Below, piece after piece: positions 15,835-25,174 of a stretch of 60,491 bases of DNA. This stretch comes from a virus. Made by a program: the position numbers and the translations under genes. Positions within the stretch are counted from its first letter, which is position 1, and every line of letters begins with the position of its first letter. The stretch spans positions 1 through 60,491 of IMG/VR virus record IMGVR_UViG_3300028835_000602; one strand, written 5' to 3'. Under the pieces are notes generated by a model, which did no database searches, was not told the origin of the DNA, and saw nothing but the letters and a program-made list of their open reading frames with translations.

Positions 15835-15973
15835 TGGCAAGAAGAAGTCGGTGGTACTGTTCCCGGACGACATCGGCGGGGGCCGGATAAAGAAGCAGGT
15901 GATCCCCGCCAAGGACGGGAAGAAAGGAACAATAAGAATAACCAGGCAATTCAGAGACGGGGGGAACAGATAA
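15809..15973 (+). CDS. small protein, 54 aa
   Basis: ATG 15809 to TAA 15973; the stop shares bases with the ATG of the protease gene (TAATG), a strong sign of coupling. The sequence (MNAFVVQADGKKKSVVLFP, ...) is basic and looks like a beta-rich small domain. The ribosome site is weak. No family recognised. Confidence 0.5.
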   Translation: MNAFVVQADGKKKSVVLFPDDIGGGRIKKQVIPAKDGKKGTIRITRQFRDGGNR

Positions 15974-18159
15974 TGTCACACCCAAGAGAGCATACCTGCA
16001 GGTTAAAGGATCCAGAACTGTTCGATCAGTTCCGGAGGGAGAACGGCAAGAAAGAACATCAGGGCAGGAAGTACGACGTGATGCACGGCCGACGGAAGAG
16101 TGATGGGGAATGGGAGAAACAGGCCTTCCGATATCCGAAGGGGACCTGGTCGGTCGCACAGGCCCGGAAACACAGCCGCAGCCATAAGGGGCGCTTCGAA
16201 GCAGCGAGCGGCCGCTCTCCGGAACATAGCTCGGTGGAGGTGCAACCCCCCCCCAGAACCTCGAGCATCGTAGTGGATCGTCTCCCCCCCGACGCCTTCG
16301 CCCTGGTGGTAGACCAGGGGGATGGCAAGTTCAACCTGCGATATCCCCACCACTGGGTCAGAAAGGGCGAGATATGCGAGATCGACGGCCGGTACGTCAG
16401 CGGGGAGATGTTCGTCCACCGGGGGATGCTGATCGAAGCCATGCGGAAGGCCAAGGAGGAAGGAGCGCCCGAGGAGGCCATCCAGCACATGCAGGGGCAC
16501 ATAGACGATCTGGGGGTGAAGATCCGGCAGCTGGCGCCGGCGATCGTGATCCCGGAACCAATCGCCCGGAGGATGAGGCCCGGCATGACGTCGGACATGC
16601 TACCGGCGGACCTGCCGATATTCGGGCAGGCGGACCTGGACCGGATGGTGGTAGAGATTGACACCCGCTCGGCCCGGTCCGGCGACGACATCGAGAAGTG
16701 GGAGATGGAGAAGATCAACTCGATCGCACTGGCGGACCTGGACCGAAAGGAGCTGTTCACGTTTTCGATGTGGGCATCCAACGAACTGCCCGACAGTTAC
16801 GGGACCAGGCAGGACCTCGAGACGACCCTGAGGAACTACGTGGCGGATCTGATCGATTCGCGGTCCCTGATGAAGTCTCACGGTATCGGGGGCCGGTGGG
16901 GGATAACCGGATCGGCGACGGACATGATGCCGATCGGGAACAGCTTCCAGGGGGATCTGACGCAACGGGATGGGAAGCAGGGCACGTGGCTGAGAGGCCG
17001 ATACTACATCCTCCTGAACACTGCCGTCGGCGACGGGTTGAACACGAACGACATTGTCAGGAACCTCCGAGCAGGGATCTGGCGCCGGGCTTCGATCGGC
17101 TTCACGATCGAAGCAATGGAGGGGAGAGAGAAGGGGTGGTACAAGTGCGAGATCTGCAACAATGACCTGATGTCAGAGGACTGCGACCACCTGCCGAACT
17201 TCAAGTACGAAGGGAAACTCTGCATAGCCCGGGTGATGGGCGGGAGCCTGCGGGAGACCTCGCTGGCCTACATGAACGCAGCCCAGGGGACGGTAGTGGA
17301 GAAGGCGATCCGGATGGCGAAGGACGGCAAACTCGATGATAAGGCGATGCTCGCCTTCCAGCTGATGTCCGGGGTGAGACTCCCCGACAGCAGGGGGGTG
17401 GTAACGATAGCGGCCGGTCCGGGGGGAGGATCCCCGGGATCCGGATCGCAGGAGGAAGAAACCAAAGCGGGAGCAGCAGCCCCCCCAGGGGGACAAGCAC
17501 CCGAAACCGAACAGCGAGGAAAAAGAAAGAAGGAGAAAAGAACCATGGAAGTAGCAAGAGCTGTTCTCACGACCCTGATGAGGGGGATCCACGAAGGTCT
17601 CCCCCAGGGGACGAAGATCCGCCGGACGGCAAGTGACGCGCTCGGGGCGATCGATGCGGCCGAGGGCGAGACAGAGGCGCGACAGGCCGTCGATACCTTC
17701 CTGGGGACGTTTAGCACAGAGATGCAGACGATCCAGGACCGGGCGACGGGCGCCGAAGCCCTGGTAGCAGAGCTTCCGGAAGCGGCCGAAGGCGAGACCA
17801 GGACCCCGGAGAAAGTGCGGGAGTTGGTCGAGTTCGCCAAAATCGGGCGGACCCACCGCGAGGCCGTGGTCACCGAGGCGTTGGCCCAGGGAGTACGGGC
17901 CGACAAGGATGGCTTCGACAAGGATCACTGGACGGAGCTCTTCGCCTCGAAGGGTGTCGAGTTCGTGCAGAAGCAGGGAGATCTGTGGAAGCAGGCGGCT
18001 GACCGGGGATTGAAGTCCGGAAGGATCTCGGACGATGGATCAGGCCCGGAGCCGGATCCAAAGAAGATCGGCAAGCCGGATCCGAAGACGGGAAGAATCC
18101 CGGACACGCAGCTGTCCGACAAGTACTACAGAGACGTTAAAACGCCCATCAGCAAGTAG
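15973..18159 (+). CDS. prohead protease with C-terminal scaffold region
   Basis: 728 aa. The N-terminal region has the pattern GTWSVAQARKHSRSHKGRFE, familiar from phage protease proteins. The middle holds ASIGFTIEAM, then CEICNNDLMSEDCDHLP, then SLRETSLAYMNAAQG: the Cys/His-rich block and 'S.G' and 'L.E.SL.Y.GA' signatures of large prohead protease proteins. After residue ~480 comes a Gly/Pro/Glu-rich linker and a helical, charged region typical of scaffolds. It would process the capsid assembly intermediate. An in-frame internal start at 17545 could make the scaffold alone. Confidence 0.75.
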   Translation: MSHPREHTCRLKDPELFDQFRRENGKKEHQGRKYDVMHGRRKSDGEWEKQAFRYPKGTWSVAQARKHSRSHKGRFEAASGRSPEHSSVEVQPPPRTSSIVVDRLPPDAFALVVDQGDGKFNLRYPHHWVRKGEICEIDGRYVSGEMFVHRGMLIEAMRKAKEEGAPEEAIQHMQGHIDDLGVKIRQLAPAIVIPEPIARRMRPGMTSDMLPADLPIFGQADLDRMVVEIDTRSARSGDDIEKWEMEKINSIALADLDRKELFTFSMWASNELPDSYGTRQDLETTLRNYVADLIDSRSLMKSHGIGGRWGITGSATDMMPIGNSFQGDLTQRDGKQGTWLRGRYYILLNTAVGDGLNTNDIVRNLRAGIWRRASIGFTIEAMEGREKGWYKCEICNNDLMSEDCDHLPNFKYEGKLCIARVMGGSLRETSLAYMNAAQGTVVEKAIRMAKDGKLDDKAMLAFQLMSGVRLPDSRGVVTIAAGPGGGSPGSGSQEEETKAGAAAPPGGQAPETEQRGKRKKEKRTMEVARAVLTTLMRGIHEGLPQGTKIRRTASDALGAIDAAEGETEARQAVDTFLGTFSTEMQTIQDRATGAEALVAELPEAAEGETRTPEKVRELVEFAKIGRTHREAVVTEALAQGVRADKDGFDKDHWTELFASKGVEFVQKQGDLWKQAADRGLKSGRISDDGSGPEPDPKKIGKPDPKTGRIPDTQLSDKYYRDVKTPISK
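17545..18159 (+). CDS. nested in-frame scaffold protein, 204 aa
   Basis: ATG 17545 lies in the protease frame and is preceded by GAAGGAGAAAAGAACC, a strong ribosome site in the middle of a gene. The product would be exactly the helical C-terminal scaffold-like region. Phage lambda makes its Nu3 scaffold in this way inside the protease gene C. The internal site is seen; the role is inferred. Confidence 0.55.
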   Translation: MEVARAVLTTLMRGIHEGLPQGTKIRRTASDALGAIDAAEGETEARQAVDTFLGTFSTEMQTIQDRATGAEALVAELPEAAEGETRTPEKVRELVEFAKIGRTHREAVVTEALAQGVRADKDGFDKDHWTELFASKGVEFVQKQGDLWKQAADRGLKSGRISDDGSGPEPDPKKIGKPDPKTGRIPDTQLSDKYYRDVKTPISK

Positions 18160-18188
18160 GGCGCAACGATCAAAAAACGGAGCGAATA

Positions 18189-18593
18189 ATGCCAGATCAG
18201 AACATTCCGATCAGGACGTTCGATCTCCCCAGGGGCGGAAACGCCTACGCGCCTTACGTGACGAGCCTGACAACCGATGACCTGGATGTCGCCGTGATGA
18301 TATCCGGCGGCTTCAGTGAGGTCACCGGGGTCACCGTCACGAAGGTAACGGAGAACGAACCGGCCATCGGGCGGCTTGCGGTCGTGGAAAACGACGGAGC
18401 CTGCTCGGTGCAGGATGCCGGCTACATGTGGTTTCCCTTTACGGAGGGCGACACACCGACACGTCGGCAGGGAGTGCGAGGCGGCCAGACCGCCGGCACA
18501 GTAAAAGGCGTGGCCCATTCAGACGGGGGCCGCGGACAAGTGGTGAGCGTTGACAGGACCAATCTCAAGGTCTACGTCAAGTTCTCCGCCTAA
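18189..18593 (+). CDS. putative capsid decoration or head protein
   Basis: 134 aa, beta-rich, starting MPDQNIPIRTFDLPRGG. Position between protease/scaffold and major capsid is the usual place for decoration (head-stabilising) proteins of the lambda gpD or DUF2190 type, which have similar size. No diagnostic motif; the call is positional. Confidence 0.5.
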   Translation: MPDQNIPIRTFDLPRGGNAYAPYVTSLTTDDLDVAVMISGGFSEVTGVTVTKVTENEPAIGRLAVVENDGACSVQDAGYMWFPFTEGDTPTRRQGVRGGQTAGTVKGVAHSDGGRGQVVSVDRTNLKVYVKFSA

Positions 18594-18607
18594 AGGGAGC
18601 GGAAACG

Positions 18608-19792
18608 ATGATACCAGAAGTTAGATTAGTCTACGCGGGAACCGACCGCGAATTCCAGTTGCCCGACAACGTGGAGATCGTGGGCGGAGCCTCAAGGGCG
18701 GCGGACATTGACCTGTCAGCCGGAATAGATGTTTACAAGCAGTGCTCCGAGGAAGGGATCAACCTCACGCAGTACCTGGAGCGCCGGGACCCGTCGCGGT
18801 ACGACGGTGCCGGGAAGCTCGTTGGCCTCGATGCATATCAACGGCAGCTGAGGCTGGCGGGGATCGTACCGGTCAGTTTCCCGGAAGAGGGCCGATTCGC
18901 CTCGAAGGGCGAGCGGTTCTTCCAGGCCGGCTATCCGGCGAGCAAGGTCCTGTTCCCTGAGTTCATAGATCGGGTGGTCAGGATGGTGCTGCTGCGGCCG
19001 GCGACGATCGACGCGATGTTAGCGTTGACCCGGATGATCACCTCGGCAACCTACCAGGCGATGGAAATCACCTGGGACGAGAAGGATGTCCGGAAGAAGC
19101 GGACGCCGCAGATGACGGAGTTTCCGATCGTCAAGTTGGCGTGGTCCGATACGCCGGGGAAGGTCCAGAAGTACGGCCGAGAGGTGCAGACCTCGTACGA
19201 GTTTATCCGCGAGGCTTCCCTCGACATTCTCCAGACAGCGATCACCCTGATCATGACCCAGACGAGGGTGTCCGAGTCGGACGACGCCGTGGCGACGATG
19301 TGGAACCAGGTGGCGGACAGTTACATCTACAAAGCCAACGGTTCCCAGGGGCTGGATACGGCTTCGTCGGCGGGCCAGGGTAACTTGACTTACAACGCGT
19401 GGTTAGCTTTCGCGTTGGAGTTTTTCCCGTACCAGGTCGACACGATCGTGGCGGGGAAGAAGGCCCTGATCAAGTGGGTAACGATGAGCAAGCCAGGCGC
19501 CGATATCATGGAAGTCCTGGCGGCTCTTCAAGAAGGACCCGCGACCGTACGATTCCGGCTCGAGCAGAACATCTGGGGCCCGGTCACGCTGATCTACAAC
19601 TCCGCAGTGCCCGACGATAACCTGCTTTGCTTCCAGAAGGAGTATGCGCTGGAGCGGATACTGCAGGTCGGCGGCGACATCACGGAGATGGAGAAGATGA
19701 TCAGGATGCAGTTCTCCTCGATCATCCTTTCCGAGATGGTCGGCTTCGGGATACTCTTCCCGCAGGTCATCCGGATCCTGAAACTGAACTAA
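18608..19792 (+). CDS. major capsid protein
   Basis: 394 aa, right size and position for an HK97-fold capsid protein. The C-terminal half has long helical and beta stretches without membrane segments (MTQTRVSESDDAVATMWNQV near 215, VDTIVAGKKALIKWVTM near 277, DNLLCFQKEYALERILQVGG near 338). AAAGGGAGCGG precedes the ATG. Highly expressed late gene by position; the hairpin at 19863 follows. Confidence 0.75.
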   Translation: MIPEVRLVYAGTDREFQLPDNVEIVGGASRAADIDLSAGIDVYKQCSEEGINLTQYLERRDPSRYDGAGKLVGLDAYQRQLRLAGIVPVSFPEEGRFASKGERFFQAGYPASKVLFPEFIDRVVRMVLLRPATIDAMLALTRMITSATYQAMEITWDEKDVRKKRTPQMTEFPIVKLAWSDTPGKVQKYGREVQTSYEFIREASLDILQTAITLIMTQTRVSESDDAVATMWNQVADSYIYKANGSQGLDTASSAGQGNLTYNAWLAFALEFFPYQVDTIVAGKKALIKWVTMSKPGADIMEVLAALQEGPATVRFRLEQNIWGPVTLIYNSAVPDDNLLCFQKEYALERILQVGGDITEMEKMIRMQFSSIILSEMVGFGILFPQVIRILKLN

Positions 19793-19862
19793 ACGCGGAG
19801 ACGCGAAAGGAACTGGGCGGGAGAGCGTCCTTACCAGGCAGCCTTCGCCGGTCACCTGGTGT

Positions 19863-19897
19863 GGGGGGCGGTGTTGATTCCGGTCGCACCGTCCCCC
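19863..19897 (+). other. stable hairpin downstream of the capsid gene
   Basis: GGGGGGCGGTG (19863-19873) pairs with CACCGTCCCCC (19887-19897) over 11 bp with one G-U pair and a 13-base loop. No T-run follows, so it is more likely an mRNA-stabilising or processing hairpin than an intrinsic terminator. It occupies the 136-base gap between capsid and the next gene. Confidence 0.5.
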
Positions 19898-19928
19898 GCC
19901 TCCCGCCTCATCTTCGGAGGATAGAATC

Positions 19929-20297
19929 ATGAGGAGATCCCTTCTGATAGGCATCATCTGCGCCCTTCTTCTGACCACCGTGCTCGGGGGAGGGCGCGCT
20001 TTTTGCCAGCAACAGAATGCTCCAACCCAGGGGACCGTACTGATCAAGACCCTGACGTTGGCGTCGACGGAATATAGCATCGACTTAGGCGCAGGGATAA
20101 AGGCATTCTCGGTACAGCTGCGGGGCGATTACAATTTGAGGATAGGCTTCTTCGCCGGCAGCACCTCGACTGCCTACTGGACGATCCCGTCAGCCGGTCC
20201 CCCGTACGTCAGCCCTCCCTGCTACACGAGCCTGGTGTTATATCTGCGCTGCGATGGGGCAGCCGGCCAGGTAGCCGAAATTGAATACTGGCGCTAA
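19929..20297 (+). CDS. small exported protein with signal peptide
   Basis: 122 aa. The N-terminus (RRSLLIGIICALLLTTVLGGGRAFC) is a signal peptide; the Cys at ~26 lacks a clean lipobox. The mature part is a small beta domain (STEYSIDLGAGIKAFSVQLR), with two cysteines at the end that could form a disulfide. Exported proteins are unusual next to a capsid gene. GGAGGATAG upstream. Function unknown. Confidence 0.6.
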   Translation: MRRSLLIGIICALLLTTVLGGGRAFCQQQNAPTQGTVLIKTLTLASTEYSIDLGAGIKAFSVQLRGDYNLRIGFFAGSTSTAYWTIPSAGPPYVSPPCYTSLVLYLRCDGAAGQVAEIEYWR

Positions 20298-20315
20298 GCG
20301 CGAAAGGGGTCTGAC

Positions 20316-20648
20316 ATGGAGATGGTACTGGCTTCGGCAGTTATATGGCGGGTTGTCGCCGGGATGGCGGTCCTTTATGGGGCCGTGCTGACCTTCTGGG
20401 TTGTCCCGACGAAGAAGACCGTCAGCAAGGTCCGGGATGACTTCAACGATTGCCAGAAGACCAACCCGGCGAAGATCGGGAGGCTCGAAGAGAGGATGGC
20501 GGGTGTCAAGCAGGACATTGCCCGCCACGAGAAGACGGTGGCCGACGTCGGCAAAATGAACGCCACGGTCGCCCGGATTGAGGGGAAGGTTTCCGGCCTC
20601 TGTACGATGGTCGAGAACCTCCCGAAGGAACTCAACGGAAAGGTATAA
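20316..20648 (+). CDS. membrane-anchored coiled-coil protein
   Basis: 110 aa: an N-terminal membrane helix (VVAGMAVLYGAVLTFWVV), then a helical region with heptad-like spacing (RLEERMAGVKQDIARHEKTV). It resembles small phage inner-membrane or holin-accessory (spanin-like) proteins, but no family is certain. AAAGGGGTC precedes the ATG. Confidence 0.5.
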   Translation: MEMVLASAVIWRVVAGMAVLYGAVLTFWVVPTKKTVSKVRDDFNDCQKTNPAKIGRLEERMAGVKQDIARHEKTVADVGKMNATVARIEGKVSGLCTMVENLPKELNGKV

Positions 20649-20660
20649 AGATAGAGCGGG

Positions 20661-23600
20661 ATGGAAAAGCGGATCGGAAGAATAATTGCTTTTATGGTTT
20701 TGGGATGCTTGCTCGTGTTGAGTAATGCGTTCTCCCAGACCCCAACTCCAACCCCAGCCGGTTACGTAACGTTCTGGTCCGAGACATTCAATAATTATTC
20801 GATCGGAACGATAGAAGGGTCCGGCTCACCTCCCCGCTGGACCGTTGATACCTCCGGGGCGACGATTGTCCCTCCCGATGATTATTTTGATGTTAGGTAT
20901 CGTACTGACTGGGAGAATCACACATATATGGCGGCTCGTGATCTCGATGGCGAGGCGATATGGATTAGCGAGACGATTGATACATCAGCTGCTGGTTTAA
21001 TCACAATTTCGGCCTGGAGCATAGCTTCTTACGGCCTGGAGCCTGCTGACGAGTACCGTTTAACTTATGATATTGACGGAGCAGAGACAACTTGGTTTTG
21101 GGAGACAAATGATTTCCCCGATGGTGCAAATACTTGGTGTACGGAAGGGACGGACGTTTCATCGGGAACGGATCTTATACTACGTTGGTATATTACAAAC
21201 AACGCCGATGATGAGCAATACGGTCTTGATAACGTTGCGGTTGGAAAAATCGTAACTCCGACCCCATCAGTTACTCCAACTGTAACGCCTACACCTACTC
21301 CAACATCATCTACTACCCCGTCAATTACTCCAACGCCAACTACAACGCCAAGCATCACCCCTACACCCTCTGTTACCCCTACGGCGCAATGTCTGCGGGA
21401 GTTCGGGGAGAACTGGCAGAGCAAGATGGGGATTCAGGGCGATTACTATTGGAGGTGGAGGCAACGGTTGTCTGACGATATGATTATTTCTGAATGGATA
21501 GCCGAGACCTTATTTTCAACGGGCCAGTGGGCGGAGAACACCTTCGCCTCAATTGATAATTCTAACTGGTTATACCAAAGAGCTTCGTTTGCCGTTAAAC
21601 TTGCGGAAGATAGCGCGCCCACGACAATCACTTGGACTGACGGGTCAAGTATTTATATCGCCGAATCAGATGAATCGTCAGATACGGAATGGAGTTGGGA
21701 GAATATAACTACTGTATTTGCGGGCGATGGATATACCTACCATGATGCTAATATTGGTTTTAGCAAATCGGCCTCCCCGCCAAATATTATAGTCATTGGT
21801 TCGTACGATGATGGAGTAAACCATATCGTCGTCTCAAGGCAAAATACCGCTACGGGGGATATAACAGCCTGGGATTCAACCCAAACTATGTCCAGCGGGA
21901 CGAATGACCAGGAAATATATGGGGTCATTATAAAAGTCGTTGGCGACTCTGGCGGAACGAAAAAAGAAATACTTGCTACGTGGAAAGAGCAATCGGTTAT
22001 AAAATCTCGCTATAGAAATAATAGCGAAACGTGGGGAATTGAGACAACAGTCGCCCTCGACGCCTCTGATGGGGAAGCTCAATTTGACGTGGAAAATACT
22101 CTTAATGCGGGGGTCGAGGGAGCCCATATCATTTATGTTGATGACGCTGGGAATATAATATCCGCCGAAAGGACCAGTGGAGTAGGCTTGGCGTGGACAA
22201 ACTATACGATTGTCGAGCCGAGTGATTCGCTCGGTTGCGTTGGGATAGTCCAGTATCAGGGAGGAGATCTTGGCTATGTGTGGGACAAGAACGATACTTC
22301 ATTTCAGTTCCGCACCCACGACCCGAACCACTCACCTCCTTGGATCCCATCATTGGACCAGCCAGCAAATAACTGGCCGCAGATAGATTTTGCTCGGCAG
22401 TCAACAGTTAATATCTCTCAGTCTCAATATCCTTCTCAAATTTCTAATTCAGGAAACCTTATAACTAACTGGATTGGAAATACGGAGAACGGTGGTTGTA
22501 CGATTGGCTGGGGGGAAATATACGATGTACCTCCGACCCCGAGTCCGAGTCCGACCGTAACCCCTACGCCTACGGTAACTCCATCCATAACTCCGACGCC
22601 CTCTCCGATAACACCTACTCCTTCGACAACACCATCGACAACGCCTACCCCTACGCCTACCGCAACCCCGACTCCATCGGTTACTCCTACCCCTACCGTC
22701 ACACCGTCTCCGTCTCCGACGCCCTCAATCCCCGATACCTTATCTAACCCGAGTTTTGAAGTTGGTAATGGCGGCGGGGGACAAAGCATTTCTGATTGGA
22801 CCGAACTCGGAACGCCGTCTCAGCTAACTTGGTCTTTAGCAAATCCTTATGAGGGAGTCCGTTCTTGTCGTGCAAATGCTTTAACGCTAACCCCTGGGGA
22901 TAGGGCGGTTATAAGTTATCCCATGAATGCCTTAGCGGGAGAAAATTATAGATTGAGTGGCTGGACGAGCATTACTGGAGTGGGTGATCCTGACACGGTA
23001 TATTATAATTATGCGTCATTGTTTTATAACGATGTCGATGATTTTCTTGGAGGGCAAACAGGAGCGTATCGAGGGGTCACGATAGATGTCTGGAGTAACC
23101 AATCTTTCACTGCTACTTCCCCTGGGTCTACTACCAGGTTACGGGTTTATTTTGACGCCATGGAGACTGAGAATAATGACAACGATACCTTCACGGATTA
23201 TTTTCAGGTTTACTTAATAACGCCGACGCCAACGGTTACGCCGACACCTTCTGTTACCCCCACCTCAACGCCCTCAACTACTCCTACCCCAACAGTGACG
23301 CCTTCCCCAAGTCCAACTTTAACACCCCAAAAGACCTCGACTCCTACGCCAACAGTTACGCCGACGGTGACACCATCGGCGACACCATCAACTACGCCAA
23401 CGGTAATGCCCACACCCTCCCCTACAATGACTCCCTGTGGTGGCCGGGCCTGGGTCCAGATGACTGATATTGAGAATATGACTTGGAACTCCGCTACGAT
23501 CGCGGAGGGTTTCGATGTTATCCTTCGTCCGTTTGGTTTAGGCATTGGCTACGAAAAAGGGCAAGTCTCTGGTATGACGGGGAGCTTTATAGATGGGACC

Positions 23601-24119
23601 GATAACCCCCCCTCGGCAAATATGTATTATTCGATATTTACCGAGGAAGCCAAAACTTGGTCTATATTTGATTTCACGGTTGATTACGACGGCACAAGTC
23701 GGCGCATATACGGACCCACTTATGAGACTTCTGGGGAAGTTGAGACATATTACTACTTTGACGATACAGGAGCCTCGTATGTAGATATCGGTCTTTGTAA
23801 TCTGGCGAGGGGGGTGCCTACGCCTACGCCCTCAGTAACGCCAACTCCTACTGCGACTCCGACGCCAACGCCAACGGCAACGCCTTCCCCTACCCCCACG
23901 GTTACACCAACAGTCACCCCCACGGTTACGCCTACGCCAACGCCAACGCCATCGGTGACATCTACTCCTACGCCATCCGTGACGCCGACGCCAACGGCGA
24001 CCCCAACACCATCTCCTACGCCTTCGGCAACCCCGACTCCTTCACCGACGATTGCACCAACTCCAGCATCTAAGCCAGGAAACATCATTCCAATTCTCAG
24101 GCGACGGAGGGGAGGATAG
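20661..24119 (+). CDS. giant exported multidomain protein with Thr-Pro linkers
   Basis: 1152 aa. A signal peptide ([18 protein letters not shown]) is followed by four beta-rich domains joined by Thr/Pro/Ser repeats ([12 protein letters not shown] type) at about residues 197-243, 625-690, 853-925 and 1053-1136. Domain 1 (~32-196) and domain 3 (~694-850, starting [10 protein letters not shown]) look like carbohydrate-binding jelly rolls. Domain 2 (~244-620) may be a beta-propeller. Domain 4 is unknown. The tail is [14 protein letters not shown]. The gene is far more AT-rich than its neighbours, which suggests transfer. The Thr-Pro codons vary freely, so the repeats are kept at protein level. 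Such linkers are classic O-glycosylation targets. Likely an adhesin or receptor-like protein. Confidence 0.7.
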   Translation: MEKRIGRIIAFMVLGCLLVLSNAFSQTPTPTPAGYVTFWSETFNNYSIGTIEGSGSPPRWTVDTSGATIVPPDDYFDVRYRTDWENHTYMAARDLDGEAIWISETIDTSAAGLITISAWSIASYGLEPADEYRLTYDIDGAETTWFWETNDFPDGANTWCTEGTDVSSGTDLILRWYITNNADDEQYGLDNVAVGKIVTPTPSVTPTVTPTPTPTSSTTPSITPTPTTTPSITPTPSVTPTAQCLREFGENWQSKMGIQGDYYWRWRQRLSDDMIISEWIAETLFSTGQWAENTFASIDNSNWLYQRASFAVKLAEDSAPTTITWTDGSSIYIAESDESSDTEWSWENITTVFAGDGYTYHDANIGFSKSASPPNIIVIGSYDDGVNHIVVSRQNTATGDITAWDSTQTMSSGTNDQEIYGVIIKVVGDSGGTKKEILATWKEQSVIKSRYRNNSETWGIETTVALDASDGEAQFDVENTLNAGVEGAHIIYVDDAGNIISAERTSGVGLAWTNYTIVEPSDSLGCVGIVQYQGGDLGYVWDKNDTSFQFRTHDPNHSPPWIPSLDQPANNWPQIDFARQSTVNISQSQYPSQISNSGNLITNWIGNTENGGCTIGWGEIYDVPPTPSPSPTVTPTPTVTPSITPTPSPITPTPSTTPSTTPTPTPTATPTPSVTPTPTVTPSPSPTPSIPDTLSNPSFEVGNGGGGQSISDWTELGTPSQLTWSLANPYEGVRSCRANALTLTPGDRAVISYPMNALAGENYRLSGWTSITGVGDPDTVYYNYASLFYNDVDDFLGGQTGAYRGVTIDVWSNQSFTATSPGSTTRLRVYFDAMETENNDNDTFTDYFQVYLITPTPTVTPTPSVTPTSTPSTTPTPTVTPSPSPTLTPQKTSTPTPTVTPTVTPSATPSTTPTVMPTPSPTMTPCGGRAWVQMTDIENMTWNSATIAEGFDVILRPFGLGIGYEKGQVSGMTGSFIDGTDNPPSANMYYSIFTEEAKTWSIFDFTVDYDGTSRRIYGPTYETSGEVETYYYFDDTGASYVDIGLCNLARGVPTPTPSVTPTPTATPTPTPTATPSPTPTVTPTVTPTVTPTPTPTPSVTSTPTPSVTPTPTATPTPSPTPSATPTPSPTIAPTPASKPGNIIPILRRRRGG

Positions 24120-24120
24120 G

Positions 24121-24558
24121 ATGGCCTACACGCCGAAGATACTGACGGATCCCGACGACCTGGACGCGATCAGGGCCCTGGTCGGGCTTGACGTGACGAA
24201 ACCCACGGACGTTGCCAAGCTCCCGGACACGACGTTGCTCTCCGTGGCCTACCTGCCAGCGAAAGAGGCCGCGGCGATAAAGGAGTTTACGAACTACGCG
24301 TCGCTGACCGGCCCAGACAAGGACCTCTTACGGTCGGTGGTGGCGAAGACGGTGGCGATCGTTGCGATCAGCAACCTGCTCGAATCGGAGACATCACTCG
24401 AGTACAAGTATACCCGGAAGCTGGAGAAGCAGGCCGAGCTGCTGCGGGCGGAGATCAAGGACGAGATGGAGATGATAACTCCGACCTCCGACGATGCGGC
24501 AGCCCCGGAGTTCTTCAGGCTGGTCGGCCCGACGAGGACGGCGAAGGCGGCCGAGTGA
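24121..24558 (+). CDS. putative head-tail connector protein
   Basis: 145 aa from ATG 24121, chosen for the GGGAGGATAG site; the open extension to 24052 lies in the previous gene. Helical throughout ([21 protein letters not shown]...), like small head-completion proteins. The call is positional. Confidence 0.5.
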   Translation: MAYTPKILTDPDDLDAIRALVGLDVTKPTDVAKLPDTTLLSVAYLPAKEAAAIKEFTNYASLTGPDKDLLRSVVAKTVAIVAISNLLESETSLEYKYTRKLEKQAELLRAEIKDEMEMITPTSDDAAAPEFFRLVGPTRTAKAAE

Positions 24559-24559
24559 G

Positions 24560-25156
24560 ATGGCGATAGAGGACTTCTATAAGATCTCCGGGGGGATCTA
24601 CTACAAGACGGCTTCCGTACTGGACGGGACAGCCCCCGGACCCACGATCGCACCTACCAGGCAGCCGGCCGGCCCGGCCCACATTTCGATCAGGCTGACG
24701 AATTCCGCGGCCGGCAGCGTGGAGGTTTTCGGAGAGGTGGCTGGCTCTCCAGACAGCGAGACGGTCGACTTGTCTTCAGGAGACGATGCCCGAGAGACGC
24801 AGAAGGAGTTCACGTCGATCGACAGGTTTGAGACGGCGATCGCAAGCGGGGAGATATCGGCGGAGGCACTGGCGGGGAGCGGGGAACCGGTTATCGCGGA
24901 GGTCCTGGGCGGCACGGTGATGATGAGAGTGAAAGCGCAGCGGGGGGACATCCGGATGGCGGCCGCCGGCGATCAGGAGATAGCGGACTACGTGGGGGCG
25001 TCGATGGCGGACTCCCTGCTGGTGGCCGGGCGGTTCGTACAGGCCGACTTGGGGGACGGACGATTGAAAAAATTTAGAATAATTTACGTGACACCATTAG
25101 CCGAACTTGGTAACGTGAACTTCGACCTGAAATTCCTAAAATCCGCAGGCCCCTGA
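24560..25156 (+). CDS. hypothetical structural protein, 198 aa
   Basis: Starts at ATG 24560. Predominantly beta in the first half and mixed later (GGTVMMRVKAQRGDIRM). It lies among head-tail joining genes and may be a structural protein. No family recognised. It ends 18 bases before the glycosyltransferase gene. Confidence 0.5.
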   Translation: MAIEDFYKISGGIYYKTASVLDGTAPGPTIAPTRQPAGPAHISIRLTNSAAGSVEVFGEVAGSPDSETVDLSSGDDARETQKEFTSIDRFETAIASGEISAEALAGSGEPVIAEVLGGTVMMRVKAQRGDIRMAAAGDQEIADYVGASMADSLLVAGRFVQADLGDGRLKKFRIIYVTPLAELGNVNFDLKFLKSAGP

Positions 25157-25174
25157 GGCCGTAAGGAGAAGACG

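Noticed and set aside
19863-19897. Hairpin after the capsid gene as an intrinsic terminator
   Set aside because: Strong stem but no T-run; listed only as a structural element.
21065-24088. Minus-strand ORFs rich in Gly-Val repeats
   Set aside because: They are the antisense of the Thr-Pro linkers (ACN CCN read backward) and have no ribosome sites.
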